Assembly: GCA_963281255.1 (NCBI GenBank)
Contig: OY725489.1
Coordinates: 2,232,001 to 2,296,000 of the forward strand
From: Aphrocallistes beatrix
Taxonomy: Eukaryota; Porifera; Hexactinellida; Sceptrulophora; Aphrocallistidae
DNA: 64,000 bases
Reading direction: 5' to 3'
The notes under the pieces are model-generated. The model ran no database searches. It saw only the letters and a list, made by a program, of their open reading frames with translations, and had not been told where the DNA came from. Positions 34,639-44,855 of the stretch are shown one piece after another. The position numbers and the translations under genes are program-made. The first letter of the stretch is position 1; each line of letters starts with the position of its first letter.

Positions 34639-35270
34639 TTGAACTCGAGCGACGTTAAAATTTCTGCGTCATTTGGTGTTACGAAAATAAATGGTGTCAA
34701 TAGTGGTTATGGCAAGTCGGCGTCCTTCCGTGTATATAAATTGCTGCTGAGTACTTGCATTAATAATACCGAAACAAATGGACAATCCCGCAAAGCAAAT
34801 TGGAACAGAGAAGAGTGCAGTCTTATTAATGAAATTCTGCTGACAAAAACAGAAAGACTGGAAGGGGGTATAAACACTGCTGGACAGGTAGAAGACTAGG
34901 ACATGCAATGATATCAGCAGATAGAAGTATTTCTGACTCTGCAGATCGGGTAACAGAGATGTTTCAAAACATCCTTGCTTTTACGTAGCGCAATTATAGG
35001 TGCTGTTGATCAACGAAACAGTATCAGCTGCAGGTCCCGTTGAATTTGAAGGTACTCCAATTTTAGAGTCTCCAGAAGTTAAAATCCCGACAATATATAC
35101 TCGTAAGACATCAAAGAAAAGTCGGAAGAGAAGGCGAACTGTTGATGATCAAGATGAGTCGGTCGAATTCAGCAAGTTTTGTTTCAACTGATGGCTGTAT
35201 TCTCAGCACAGCTACAGTTGATAGAGGAGCATAGGGACTATCATAGATTGTAACGTCAGAGACTGTTGGA
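34639..35270 (+). pseudogene. Harbinger-type Myb/SANT-like protein gene remnant
   Basis: The 86-codon frame from 34639 contains RKANWNREECSLINEILL, the start of a Myb/SANT-like DNA-binding domain of the type encoded next to Harbinger transposases (NAIF1-like). A second frame (35000-35191) carries VEFEGTPILESPEV and a basic stretch KKSRKRRR, likely a nuclear signal. A third frame has LQLIEEHRDYHRL, like the C-terminal helical end of these proteins. The helper protein brings the transposase to the element ends and into the nucleus. The middle of the Myb domain is missing and stops occur, so it is broken; an intron between the parts cannot be excluded. Confidence 0.5.
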
Positions 35271-35654
35271 AAATCCTTGTAAATAGGAAAATCTTAGGAT
35301 CAAAGTGATTATTATCAGTCATGTGAATCAATATATAAAGCCTGTCTCTATAATTTTGCATGTTAGAATGAGTGTAAGATTTTATAATCAAAGAATGTAT
35401 GTTTGTTTATTCATACAAACCCAAAAAGAATCTGTCTCGAATTATAGCATTTGATACATGTTGCGATGCTACACACACAATAAGAGAAATGTTTTTAAAA
35501 ATATTTAAAGATCAATCAAAGTATATCCAATGTTCGATAGAACTACATTTGAATAACATTTATGGTGTAATTAGTGGAAATCGAATCAATTCGAATACTT
35601 AAAGCACCTCCCTAGGTTGCTTAAAGTTCGGTCTTAAGTTCGATCTTAACATTA

Positions 35655-36757
35655 ATTTCGATTTTTAGAATTTCAATGCTAATATTTCACCACTTAGAGC
35701 CACTTCTACCACCTGGTGTCGCCCAAAAAAGGACACATTTTTGAAACGGAAAATCTCATATCCATAACATCTTTGAACCATGTTAGATCATCATTTAAAT
35801 GCTAAATTCGTGCTCAGCACTAAATTTCCAGCAATTTGATATATATATATTGGACATATTTGGAGAAATTCTTTGGCTGCGGGTTCCTAGCAACGGCCAG
35901 GAATGTGAAAAAATTCCTGGCCGTTGCTATGCACGGACATCCAAAAAATTCTCCTAATATGGTCAATATATATCAAATTGCTGGAAATTTAGTGCTGAGC
36001 ACGAATTAGTATTAAAATGATGATCTGACATGGTTGAAAGAAGTTATTGATCTCGGATTCCTGCGGACACTATCGAATGTGGTCATTTTTGGGTGGCCAG
36101 TCAGCAATGACCCGTTTTTTCCACTTTTAATGGAGAAAATTTTGATATACCATATTTTGAAGTTAGGTACTGCTATATGTTGTCGAATAAGGATATTTGC
36201 ATGCTATTTAATATTCCAAAGCAGTTAATACTAATGGCAATTGAGGTACATATATAAATATTTTCTAAATCTATTTTCTGGGACTTTTTTTAAGCAATTA
36301 TAAAGTTGATAACTTTTTGTAAATTCAACCTAGGGGCGAAAACTCAACGGTTTCTCATAGATCTCGAAGAGTAGAACATAATAAATAGACAGAATTTTGA
36401 TATTAGGAATAAAAAGAGAATTATGAAAAAAATAGTTGAAAAATTACTAAAAATAAACTTCCTGGGGTGTTTTGGTGTGAATTTTTAACAATATTCAAAA
36501 TTTCAAAAATATGTCTGTTCATTAGTTAGATCATCGATTTATGAATGAATTTGATAAGTTTCTAAAGGATTGTGAGCATATTGTGTTCGATTTTTTCCTT
36601 GTAAAATGACCAATTTTTTCTGAAAAATGTTATCTGTTGCATTATTTCAATTATTAATGCAGTTTTGCGGATATCTCTCCGATTCAAATCTGCACTGAAA
36701 AAATTAAATGAATCGATTGAAAATGTCAAAAGTAAGCAATTATAGGAAAGGCCAACC
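35655..36757 (+). mobile_element. TTAA-2 element, left-truncated copy
   Basis: From TTCGATTTTTAGAATTTCAA on, this follows the full copy at 798-1985, including the palindrome, and ends GGAAAGGCCAACC next to TTAA (36758-36761). The first ~90 bp are absent; the sequence starts abruptly against the Harbinger-like end. Confidence 0.75.
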
Positions 36758-36775
36758 TTAATGGGACAGTTGTGT

Positions 36776-36851
36776 ACAGGATTAGTGTATAGAATTATGA
36801 ACATATTTTTTGGTCCCCTGGGTGGTTCACAATAAACGACCCTGAATGTAT
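36776..36851. mobile_element. Small pogo-like MITE remnant
   Basis: GGTTCACAATAAACGACCCT and GAATGTA at the right end match the end of the MITE at 62035-62213. A GGTCCCCTGGG block is also shared. It is about 75 bp. Confidence 0.45.
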
Positions 36852-37010
36852 ACACTATATGATATACTGTACTTTCGGTAGCCAATAGTATGCTACAATT
36901 AAGGATACCGCACTCGAAAAAAAGTGCCTGGAGTAAAAAACGATATTTTTGCTAATTCCTCTTCAATACTTAATTAATATGGACATCAAAATTGCTTTGG
37001 TACCTTAGGA

Positions 37011-37153
37011 CAGGGCTGTCCAACTATATTTACTTCGGGCCGCAACTACATCATTCCATTTAGTGGCGGGCCGCAATACAGGTGCGAAAACTCGGAATGG
37101 GTATGGATAGAGGCATTTTGGACGGAACGCGGGCCGCCTGTTGGACAGCGCTG
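37011..37153. mobile_element. hAT-type MITE, 143 bp
   Basis: The ends are CAGGGCTGTCCAACT and the inverted TGTTGGACAGCGCTG. The flanks CCTTAGGA and CCTTAGAA match at 7 of 8 bases, an 8-bp target duplication. GGGCCGC words lie near both ends. It is inserted in the TTAA-1 copy. Confidence 0.75.
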
Positions 37154-37933
37154 CCTTAGAAGATTAATAACACCAATATTTAGATGGCAAGCCAAAATCC
37201 AACAAAATAGCTATATGAAAGAGTTCATTTCTAAAATGCTCGGGAAATGGCAACATCAGATATTTAGCGACATTTGTAACAGAAATATAAATCTAAACAT
37301 TTTTCAAAAATATTTATTCAGACCCGACCATTTATTTGTGAGTTATCGCTTATTATAGGTAAAGTTCAGGCATAATACTACACTATGATGCCGAAAGAAG
37401 TCGATGTCATATCTTGAAAATTATTGAAGATATACTACAATATATTTTTTTCATGTGATGACGTAATATTTTTCGATAATCATAACTTGGAAACTAAAAG
37501 TGATATACGGACTTTCTTTCTAGCTTCCTAATATACTTTTAAGAAGTTCATTGTTCATTCTAAACTGATGGATTAAACTTCGTAGTGCTAGGAATAAGAA
37601 TAATTATTCACAATTATCTCAAAATATTGGGGGTTAGGTGTCTCAAGGAAAATTGTGGAATTTCAGTGAACTTTTGCTAGTTTTTCCAAATTTAGTTGGA
37701 ATATACCTAAATCATCCGTATAAATGCGAATGAAAGTATGCAAATGCCGAAAATGGGAGGTCCAAGTCCAGAACCTTCAAAATAATTATCAAAAGTTCTC
37801 CAATTTTTCTGTACACATTATTAACGACAATTATATTCATTATTTAGCATAATAGCCAAGTTTGGATACATATTTAATGATTAGATTCGCCATTTTCTAA
37901 TATATTCAAATTTATCCATAGAATTTGCATTAA

Positions 37934-38114
37934 AATGTGTCGTTTTTAGAGCGACACCAGGTGATACAAGTGGCTCAAAGTGGCGAAATATTGGGGCTGG
38001 AGTTATAAAAATCGGGATTATTGTTTAGAACTCCTATAAGGATCTAAAAATGATTAAAAAGCAATTTGGGCACATTTTTAATAAAAAACAAGTTTCGCAT
38101 GGGAAACACCAACC
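37934..38114 (-). mobile_element. Short TTAA-2 derivative
   Basis: It is flanked by TTAA at 37930-37933 and 38115-38118. Removing it restores the TTAA-1 host sequence TTTGCATTAAAATTAAATC. It contains AGCGACACCAGGTGATACAA and ends GGGAAACACCAACC. Its left end lacks the usual inverted repeat. The same ~180-bp piece forms the right end of the element at 47554-49019. Confidence 0.65.
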
Positions 38115-38524
38115 TTAAAATTAAATCAAATATAATTAGAGAAATATTTATTTTTTGACAAACCAATGTTTGAAGAACCTATATATTTTTGCATATACCT
38201 TTTTATTTAAGAATATAATAGAATATGTATCTTCAATAGTTTTTAAGATATGACATCGGATTCTTTCGGGACCATAGAGAGATATTATGCCCGAACTTTA
38301 CCTATAGTAAGCAATATATCACGAACAAATGGTTGGATCCGATCAAATTTTATTTCTGACCCAGTGATCGCTAAATATCTGATATCAAACATGCGATTTT
38401 CCTTGGATTATATAAATGAACTCCCTTATAGAGCTATTTTGTTTGGATTTTATTTGGCCATTTTTCTGAATCTTTGTGATATAAAATCTCCAAAGGTGCC
38501 AAAACAATGTTAATCGAGTTTTAA

Positions 38525-40436
38525 GGATACCGCCATCGAAAAACCTTGCCTGGCCTAAAAAAAACGACCAAATTTTTTATTGCTAATTTCATCGTATTAC
38601 TGATCGATCTACCATCTGATAGCACTATTTGGACGGTTTTTTAAAAAATCTTTTGTGAGAAAATTATTGAAGAAAAAATTAGGTTTTTAACTCATTTACC
38701 AATTGGTTTCTAGTTTATTTGATATTTTTTTAATGATATGGACCTTAACATTGTTTTGGCACATTTGGAGATTATATAACACAAAGATTTAAAAGAATTT
38801 GCGAATAAAATCCAAACAAAATAGCTCTATAAGGGAGTTCATTTATATAATGCTCGGGAAATCGCAAATTTGATCTCAGATATTTAGCGTTAACTGAGTC
38901 AGAAATAAAATTCTGATCATTTCCAAAAAATTATGTTCGGATCCGACCATTTGTTCTTGAGATATCGCTTATTATAGGTAAAGTTCGGGCATAATATCCC
39001 TCTAATGTCCCGAAAGAGGCCGATGTCATATCTTAAAATCTATGGCAGATATATAATATATAATATCTTTAAATAAAAGGATATATGCGAAAATATATGG
39101 GTTCCTCGAACATTCCTTTGTCAAAAAATAAATTATTCTCGACTTATCATTGATTTAATTGTAATACAAATTCTAACGAGAACTTTGAATATATCGGAAA
39201 ATGGCGAATCTAATCATTAAATATGTGTCCAAATTTAGCTATTATGCTAAATAATGAATACAATTGTCGTTAATATTGTGTACATAAAAATTGGAGAACT
39301 TTTTCATAATTATTTCGAAAGTTCTGGCCTTGGACCTCGCAGATTCGGTCAAAAACCCCCATTTAGGGTCCAAAAAGAGATATCTCTCGATCTCTGTAAA
39401 TATAGGTCCAAATTCTTAGTTCTCACTTCCTAATATACTTTTTATGAGTGTACATATATGATTCTTTGATAATAATTGCACTACACCCTATGGAATGTTT
39501 AGTTTTAGATTTTTGTCATATGATGACGTAGCATTTTTCGAAAATCCTAACTTCGAAACTAAAAGTCGTAGACTTTCGCTCTAACTTCCTAATATACTTT
39601 TTGGAAGCTTTTTATTCATTCTAAACTGATAGATTATACTTCGCAGTGCCAGGAATATGAATTATTATTTACAATTATCTCAAAATATTCGGAGTTAGGG
39701 GCCTTAAGGAAATTTGTGGATTTTCAGGGTACTTTTGCTATTTTTTATATATTTGGTTGTAATATACCTAAATCAGCAGTATGAATGCGAATAAATGTCT
39801 GTTAATGCTTTTGTTCATTATTAATAACTCATTTTACATTCTTCTTAACACCTAAACTTAAAATCTCTATATCTCGGGACTTTAAAATTTCAAAATTGAC
39901 CGTCTTTACAGAATTATTTCTCAATTTTGGTTTGAGATAGAAGTTTGAAAATTTCAAGAGTTGTTCCATATCATTAGGCGATGAACGTAGGACCACCATT
40001 TTTTTGAGATATTCTAACTCGGTGATTTTATTCCTGATTTCCCCCCAAAAACAGACATTTCCCGCCCTTTTTGGCCCTTTTGTTTCGGACACCGATAAAA
40101 TTTACAATTTTTATCATTTTAACTTTTTTCAGGTCCTATGAAGTTGCAAATATGGTAGACTATCTATGATTCGATTTTGGAAACATTTGATTCCTTGGTA
40201 TGTCCTAAACAATTCCTTGAGTCCCCGTATTTCTACCATTAAGATGTGCTAGCGGAAAACGAAAAAAACAGACTTTGAGACACTGTATCTCAAAAACTCG
40301 AAATGAGAATACAAAACGGTTTGGAATGTGCCAGTATTTCTTGATGGAGATACCTCCCCACGCTTAACATCTCTTATAGCTCTACTTTCATCGTATGCTG
40401 TAAGCCAAACCATATGTTTTTTCGAGGGCGGTATCC
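38525..40436 (+). mobile_element. TTAA-1 element, complete copy (1912 bp)
   Basis: It runs from GGATACCGCCATCGAAAAA to TTCGAGGGCGGTATCC, with TTAA at 38521-38524 and 40437-40440. The flanks, joined as AATCGAGTT-TTAA-TAGTAAGGA, are the reverse of a Helitron-like family B start, so the target was such an end. It is the reference copy for the nested pair at 12496-16218. No transposase is encoded; the 87-codon minus frame 39829-40092 is non-coding by comparison between copies. Confidence 0.85.
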
Positions 40437-40455
40437 TTAATAGTAAGGATGTTAG

Positions 40456-41089
40456 TGTTGCAGTGTAAATGCGAAACTGGTGGATTCGCGAAAACACCGT
40501 TGCAAATGCGAAACATTTTACTTTAAATCTTACAAGCGCGCTTCGCTTGCTTGCGCTGCGCGGCTGGCGGACACTTTGTGTCCACCGGAGGCTCCCTTCG
40601 GGCGTCTGGGGTCACATTGGTTAATTTTAAGGGAAATAGCATCTCTGAATATGTTTGTCCTACTGTGATAATCGATATCACTCAAAATATCACCAAATTT
40701 GTCGATTTTAAAATTTTTGATGCGTAATGATGGCGTTATAACGATGAGTGATGAGGCATCATTTTTATTATTGTTGCATCATATGTGAGGTATGTTAGTG
40801 TTCATATTCTATTAAAATTTCAGCCTTCTATCTCCTATAATGGTTGAGTTATTCCCGAATAAGTCTGTTGCTTAACTTTTAAAAATGTGACAATGACGTC
40901 ATATTTCCACGATGAGTTGACATTTTGCTCTGAGCTCAGAATTTAATGGTCTAGTTGTTCCTATGAGAAATATAAATCAACCATAAGATTTAAGATAATA
41001 AGGTTTCGCATTTGCACCGGTGTATTCGTGAATCCACCAACTATTCAGTGTATTCGCGAATCCACCAGTTTCGCATTTACAATGCAACA
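40456..41089. mobile_element. MITE with TGTTGCA.TGTAAATGCG ends
   Basis: The left end TGTTGCAGTGTAAATGCGAA continues ACTGGTGGATTCGCGAA. It is mirrored at the right by TTCGCGAATCCACCAGTTTC and ACAATGCAACA. A further inner pair with GCAAATGCGAAAC is also mirrored. A Helitron-like element sits between the arms. No clear target duplication was found. Confidence 0.65.
40533..40950 (-). mobile_element. Helitron-like family B copy, 5' truncated
   Basis: On the minus strand it ends CAAGCGAAGCGCGCTTG at 40533, followed by T. The perfect hairpin GGTGGACAC/GTGTCCGCC-type stem and the family body (TGACGTCATTGTCAC region) are clear. It stops near 40950 without its 5' end. Confidence 0.7.
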
Positions 41090-41720
41090 TATATGAGTCA
41101 TTCCATTTAGAATCGACCAGTAGTAATATACCCATCGCTCATATTTCTATGAGATTTTCACCAAATAATATTTGTATTGTCTTTGGAAGGAACCCGTAAT
41201 ATCAGTTTTCATTTTACACTAGTTTTTGAGATACAGGCCCATTGGGATTTTGTACATTTTTAAGGATCGGATACATTTTTTTGACGGCCCCTACCTTAAA
41301 ATTTTAATAACTCTTCGTTTAGTTGATTGATCTTTCTAATTTTTATCTCAGATATCAGGTACAATATCTCATTCAATATATATTAAAACTAAATACATCG
41401 ACTTATTTCTGTATGTGTTATTCCTTCCTAAATTTCGAAATCCAAAATATTTCATGTCATTCTTCAAGGACCAAAAACTCAACGTCCAAAATGGCTTCCA
41501 TTTAACACTCCTACATTTCCTTAAAGCATGATATATATCCTGTATATCTGACAATTTTTCCGTCTTAGTTTACAGAATAATACAAATAAATACTCCTCAA
41601 CAAGTTTACCTATAATTTTCAAGCATTTAATGAGATTAATTATAACTATCCGATGTGATTATGGTCATGTTCTGTATAAAAATGTTCTTAAATTTGTTGT
41701 TTCTAGAGTGTTAAAATGTA

Positions 41721-43048
41721 CAAGCACGCTTCGCTTGCTTGCGATGCGCGGCTTGCGGACACTGTGTGTCCGCAGAGTCGCCCTGCGGGCGCCTGGAGTC
41801 ACTCAATCAAACATATTTTGGATTTTTTCCTTTAAATATTGTGAACAAAGGTCGACGAATAATTTCTCATATGGATCCGAAAATATAATATTCGAAATCT
41901 ACACCCCTAAAACCCCCCATGTCACCCGTTGGAAGCTAGTTTCTAGCAGATTTTTGGGATTTGTTTACTTTATGTATCTAATGTAAACAAAAGTAAACAA
42001 AAATATATCATATAGATCTGAAAATATAATATTCGAAATCAACACCCCTAAAAACCCCATGTCAACCGTTGGAAGCTAGTTTCTCGCTTATTATTGTCAT
42101 TTGTTTACTTTATGTATCTAATGTAAACAAAAGTAAACAAAAATATATCATATCGAACTGAAAATATAATTTTCGAAATCAACACCCCTAAAAACCCCAT
42201 GTCAACCGTTGGAAGCTAGTTCTCGCATATTATTGTCATTTGTTTACTTTATGTATCTAATGTAAACAAAAGTAAACAAAAATATATCATATCGAACTGA
42301 AAATATAATTTTCGAAATCAACACTCCTAAAAACCCCATGTCAACCGTTGGAAGCTAGTTCTCGCTTATTAATGTCATTTGTTTACTTTATGTATCTAAT
42401 GTAAACAAAAGTAAACAAAAATATATCATATCGAACTGAAAATATAATTTTCGAAATCAACACTCCTAAAAAACCCATGTCAACCGTTGGAAGCTAGTTC
42501 TCGCTTATTATTGTCATTTGTTTACTTTATGTATCTATTGTAAACAAAAGTAAACAAATAATTTATCATATCGATCTGAAAATATGATATTCGAAATATA
42601 CACCCCTGAAAACCTCATGTCAACCGTTGGAAGCTAGTTTCTAGCATAATTTTCAAAATTCGTCAAATCGTGTGAAAATATGTATATAAAGGTGTGAAAA
42701 TATACAAATAACCTTTTTAACTGCCATACACTATAATATATAATTGACACATTCATAAAAGTTATTGCTTTGAAGTATTAATTACAATTACAGCCTACAA
42801 TATTGTCATATAATGATTTCTATTGTGAGAGTGAAACCGTACATAGTATTGTATAGAAAAGGTGTGAAAAATTGTTTTCCATTTTTTTTGCAGAGGTGTG
42901 AAAATTTCGCTTAGATCTTAGAACTTAATCGTAGATTCATCATTTGACACCTACATGCCAATTTTCGTATCACTACGACTTGCCAATTCTTCAATCAATT
43001 CGAACAAACAAACAAAAACAAAAAATCCTAGCGTTTTAATATATAAGA
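41721..43048 (-). mobile_element. Helitron-like family A copy, complete (1328 bp)
   Basis: On the minus strand it starts TCTTATATATTAAAACG at 43048 after an A and ends GCGTGCTTG at 41721 before a T. It lies in the left arm of the long-arm transposon. The right arm is the empty site: left-arm flanks GTGTTAAAATGTA and TTCTACTG join to match GTGTGAAAAATTTTTCTACT there. It holds six 140-bp repeats and the leader shared with 10465. No Rep/helicase gene. Confidence 0.8.
41855..42690. repeat. 140-bp tandem repeat, six copies, inside the Helitron
   Basis: The word GGAAGCTAGTT recurs at 41931, 42071, 42211, 42350, 42489 and 42629, a 139-140 bp period. Each unit carries TTGTTTACTTTATGTATCTA and ACCCCATGTCAACCGTTGG. 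The middle copies are nearly identical, the outer ones diverged, which points to recent expansion from the centre. The forward sister element has about three units at 11400-11850. Confidence 0.9.
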
Positions 43049-43121
43049 TTCTACTGTAGGAATTTCTAGATTAGCGTTACTATAATAAATAGGCGGTGGA
43101 CACTTATCCTACCCAGCCCAA

Positions 43122-43345
43122 TATGCTCAAATTATGCTCAAAATATGCTCAAATTTTGCTCAAAATATGCTCAAACTGGTATACTCGAAATTATGCTCAA
43201 AATATGCTCAAATTATGCTCAAAATATTCTCAAATTATACACGTGTAGCTACATATGTAGCCACACGTGTAGCTACGCGTGTAGCTACAGATGTAGCTAC
43301 ACGTGTGGCTACATATATTGCTACATATGTACATATGTAGCATAT
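43122..43345. repeat. Two short tandem arrays before the transposon gene
   Basis: From 43122 to about 43240 the 11-bp unit ATGCTCAAAAT/ATGCTCAAATT recurs about nine times. From 43241 to about 43345 the 12-bp unit GTGTAGCTACAC recurs about eight times; each unit is its own reverse complement. The second array runs directly into the reading frame of the gene. Such subterminal repeats may be protein-binding sites, but that is inference. Confidence 0.85.
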
Positions 43346-43512
43346 TAGCTGAACTACCAACAAATCCCGGAAGAAGTATTAGCAACAACACCATCGAAAT
43401 CGTACAAAAGTATTATAAAAATGATGAAATATCACGTATTTTACCCGGGAGAAAAGACTTTGTATCAATGAAAGTAGAAAATAGTCGCGTTCACAAGCAA
43501 AAACGGTTAATA

Positions 43513-44855
43513 CTTAGGGCATTCAATTAGTTCGTAACCCTGCAATTATTTTTATTATTTGGAAACCTAAACATCAAAAACTACATTAAATGTTCAAAGT
43601 AGTCTCCCTTCTGCTCAATTACTAGCTTTAAACGTTCAATCCACTTAAAAAAAGTCTTCTTATACTCTTCTTGGGGTATGTCTCTGAGATACAGACGAAT
43701 TACCCTTTCAATTTGTGCATCTTCCTCAAAAACCGATCCAGCTAGATGTCTTTTGAGCCCATCGAAGAGCCAAAAGTCGCAGGGTGCTATGTCAGAACTA
43801 TATGGTGGATGTTCTAATTCCTCAAGACCCATAGAAGCAATTGTTTCCTTCACCTGCTTAGATTTGTGTGGTCTGGCATTATCGTGAAAAAGTTTGATTC
43901 CTTTGAGTCCGGTGGCTGGTCGACGTTTAAAATAATGATTTTGGATCTCTGGAAAAACAATTGTTGCGTAGAAGTTGCCAGTAATTGTTTCCCCTTTGGC
44001 GCACAGATTTGGCACACTGGACCATACTCATCAAAGAAAATCGTGTACATAACCTTGGGGGCCCAGCGATCGGGTCTCAGTAATCCAGGGGGAGCACTCC
44101 CTTTTGCAGCAACCCATACCTTATTCTGTTGCTTGCGTGGAGGCTCTGAATATATTATCCAAGTTTCATCCCCGGTACATATTTCAGATAATCGCCTCTC
44201 ATCGCAATGCTCATATTTTTAAAGCAAGTTTTCGGCCATTCCCAATCGGTTCTCCTTTTGAGCCGGTGTTAAGAAATGTGGGACCCAACGTGAACAAACC
44301 TTTGACATATCAAGATGCTTTGTCAGAATAGTATGAACACTTCCCGTTGACAAGTCCAGGGTGCCAGCTAACTGTTTCACTGTAATGTGCGGATCAGAAT
44401 CACACATTTCAGCTACAAGAGCAATATTGTTGGAGGTAGTAGCAGTAACTGGTTGTCCCATCCGAGGTTCATCTTCTATCGACTCCCTACCTCCACGAAT
44501 ACGAAGACTCCACTTATTAACCGTCGATTCCGAACAGGCCTCTTCCCCAAATACGGTGACCAAATAATCTTGGTGGATATTCCTTGTAGTGTATCGCTGA
44601 GTAATGAGCGAATTTTGATGTAGGCTCTCTGCTCAAGTAAAATTTCGATCGATTTAGAAGCCATAAATTCTTCTGTGGTTACTATAGCCAATCTTTAGGA
44701 AAGCATAACTTGGAAATTAATTAATCGATTCTTTCAAACTAAATTGTTCCTACTAGAAGAATATATAAGCTATATAATTGGAAGCAAATAGGGGAGAAAT
44801 GTGGTTAAACAATATAAGTAAAAGCAAGGGTTACGAACTAATTGAATGCCCTAAG
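43513..44855 (-). mobile_element. Mariner 3 (Tc1/mariner), complete but mutated
   Basis: The inverted ends CTTAGGGCATTCAATTAG continue TTCGTAACCCT, with TA at 43511-43512 and 44856-44857. The TA call is confirmed because removal restores the host reading frame. Length is 1343 bp. Its ends differ from mariners 1 and 2, so it is a separate subfamily. Confidence 0.9.
43581..44664 (-). pseudogene. Mariner 3 transposase, frameshifted
   Basis: The start is MASKSIEILLEQRAYIKI at 44664. A frameshift follows within 40 residues, a stop occurs near 44219, and another frame change near 44000. The catalytic motifs survive as sequence: TGDETWIIYSEP, FHDNARPHKSK and SSDIAPCDFWLF, fitting D34D. It ends in GDYFEHLM, the usual mariner C-terminus. 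It is not functional because of the breaks. Confidence 0.85.

Larger units (their letters stand above)
32691..35650 (+). mobile_element. PIF/Harbinger-like element, interrupted, right end lost
   Basis: The left end has GTATTCACTAAGATCGGTCT and TTAAGACC, a common Harbinger-type end in animals; a 23-bp piece with CACTAAGAATTAAGATCG is duplicated behind it. Near the right side, AAGTTCGGTCTTAAGTTCG and ATCTTA at 35624-35650 is the inverted counterpart, but the final bases (GTGAATAC..) are missing. The sequence joins TTAA-2 DNA there. Inside is a Myb-like gene remnant, typical of the second Harbinger protein. No Harbinger DDE transposase is recognisable. Mariner 2 is inserted at 33180-34514. Confidence 0.6.
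36903..38518. mobile_element. TTAA-1 element, rearranged foldback copy
   Basis: It starts GGATACCGCACTCG after TTAA (36899-36902). The part to about 37747 runs in forward orientation but lacks an internal segment of about 430 bp. From about 37755 to 38510 the family sequence runs in reverse, covering that missing segment and more, and stops about 150 bp short of a terminus. Two smaller elements are inserted in it (37011-37153 and 37934-38114). Confidence 0.65.

Noticed and set aside
41840-42690. Possible CRISPR-like array
   Set aside because: The units are contiguous 140-bp tandem repeats without unique spacers, in an animal transposon.
43134-43348. Two overlapping frames of 67-68 codons rich in Cys, Tyr and Val-Ala-Thr
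   Set aside because: They are translations of the 11-bp and 12-bp tandem repeats; only the frame from 43348 on belongs to a gene.
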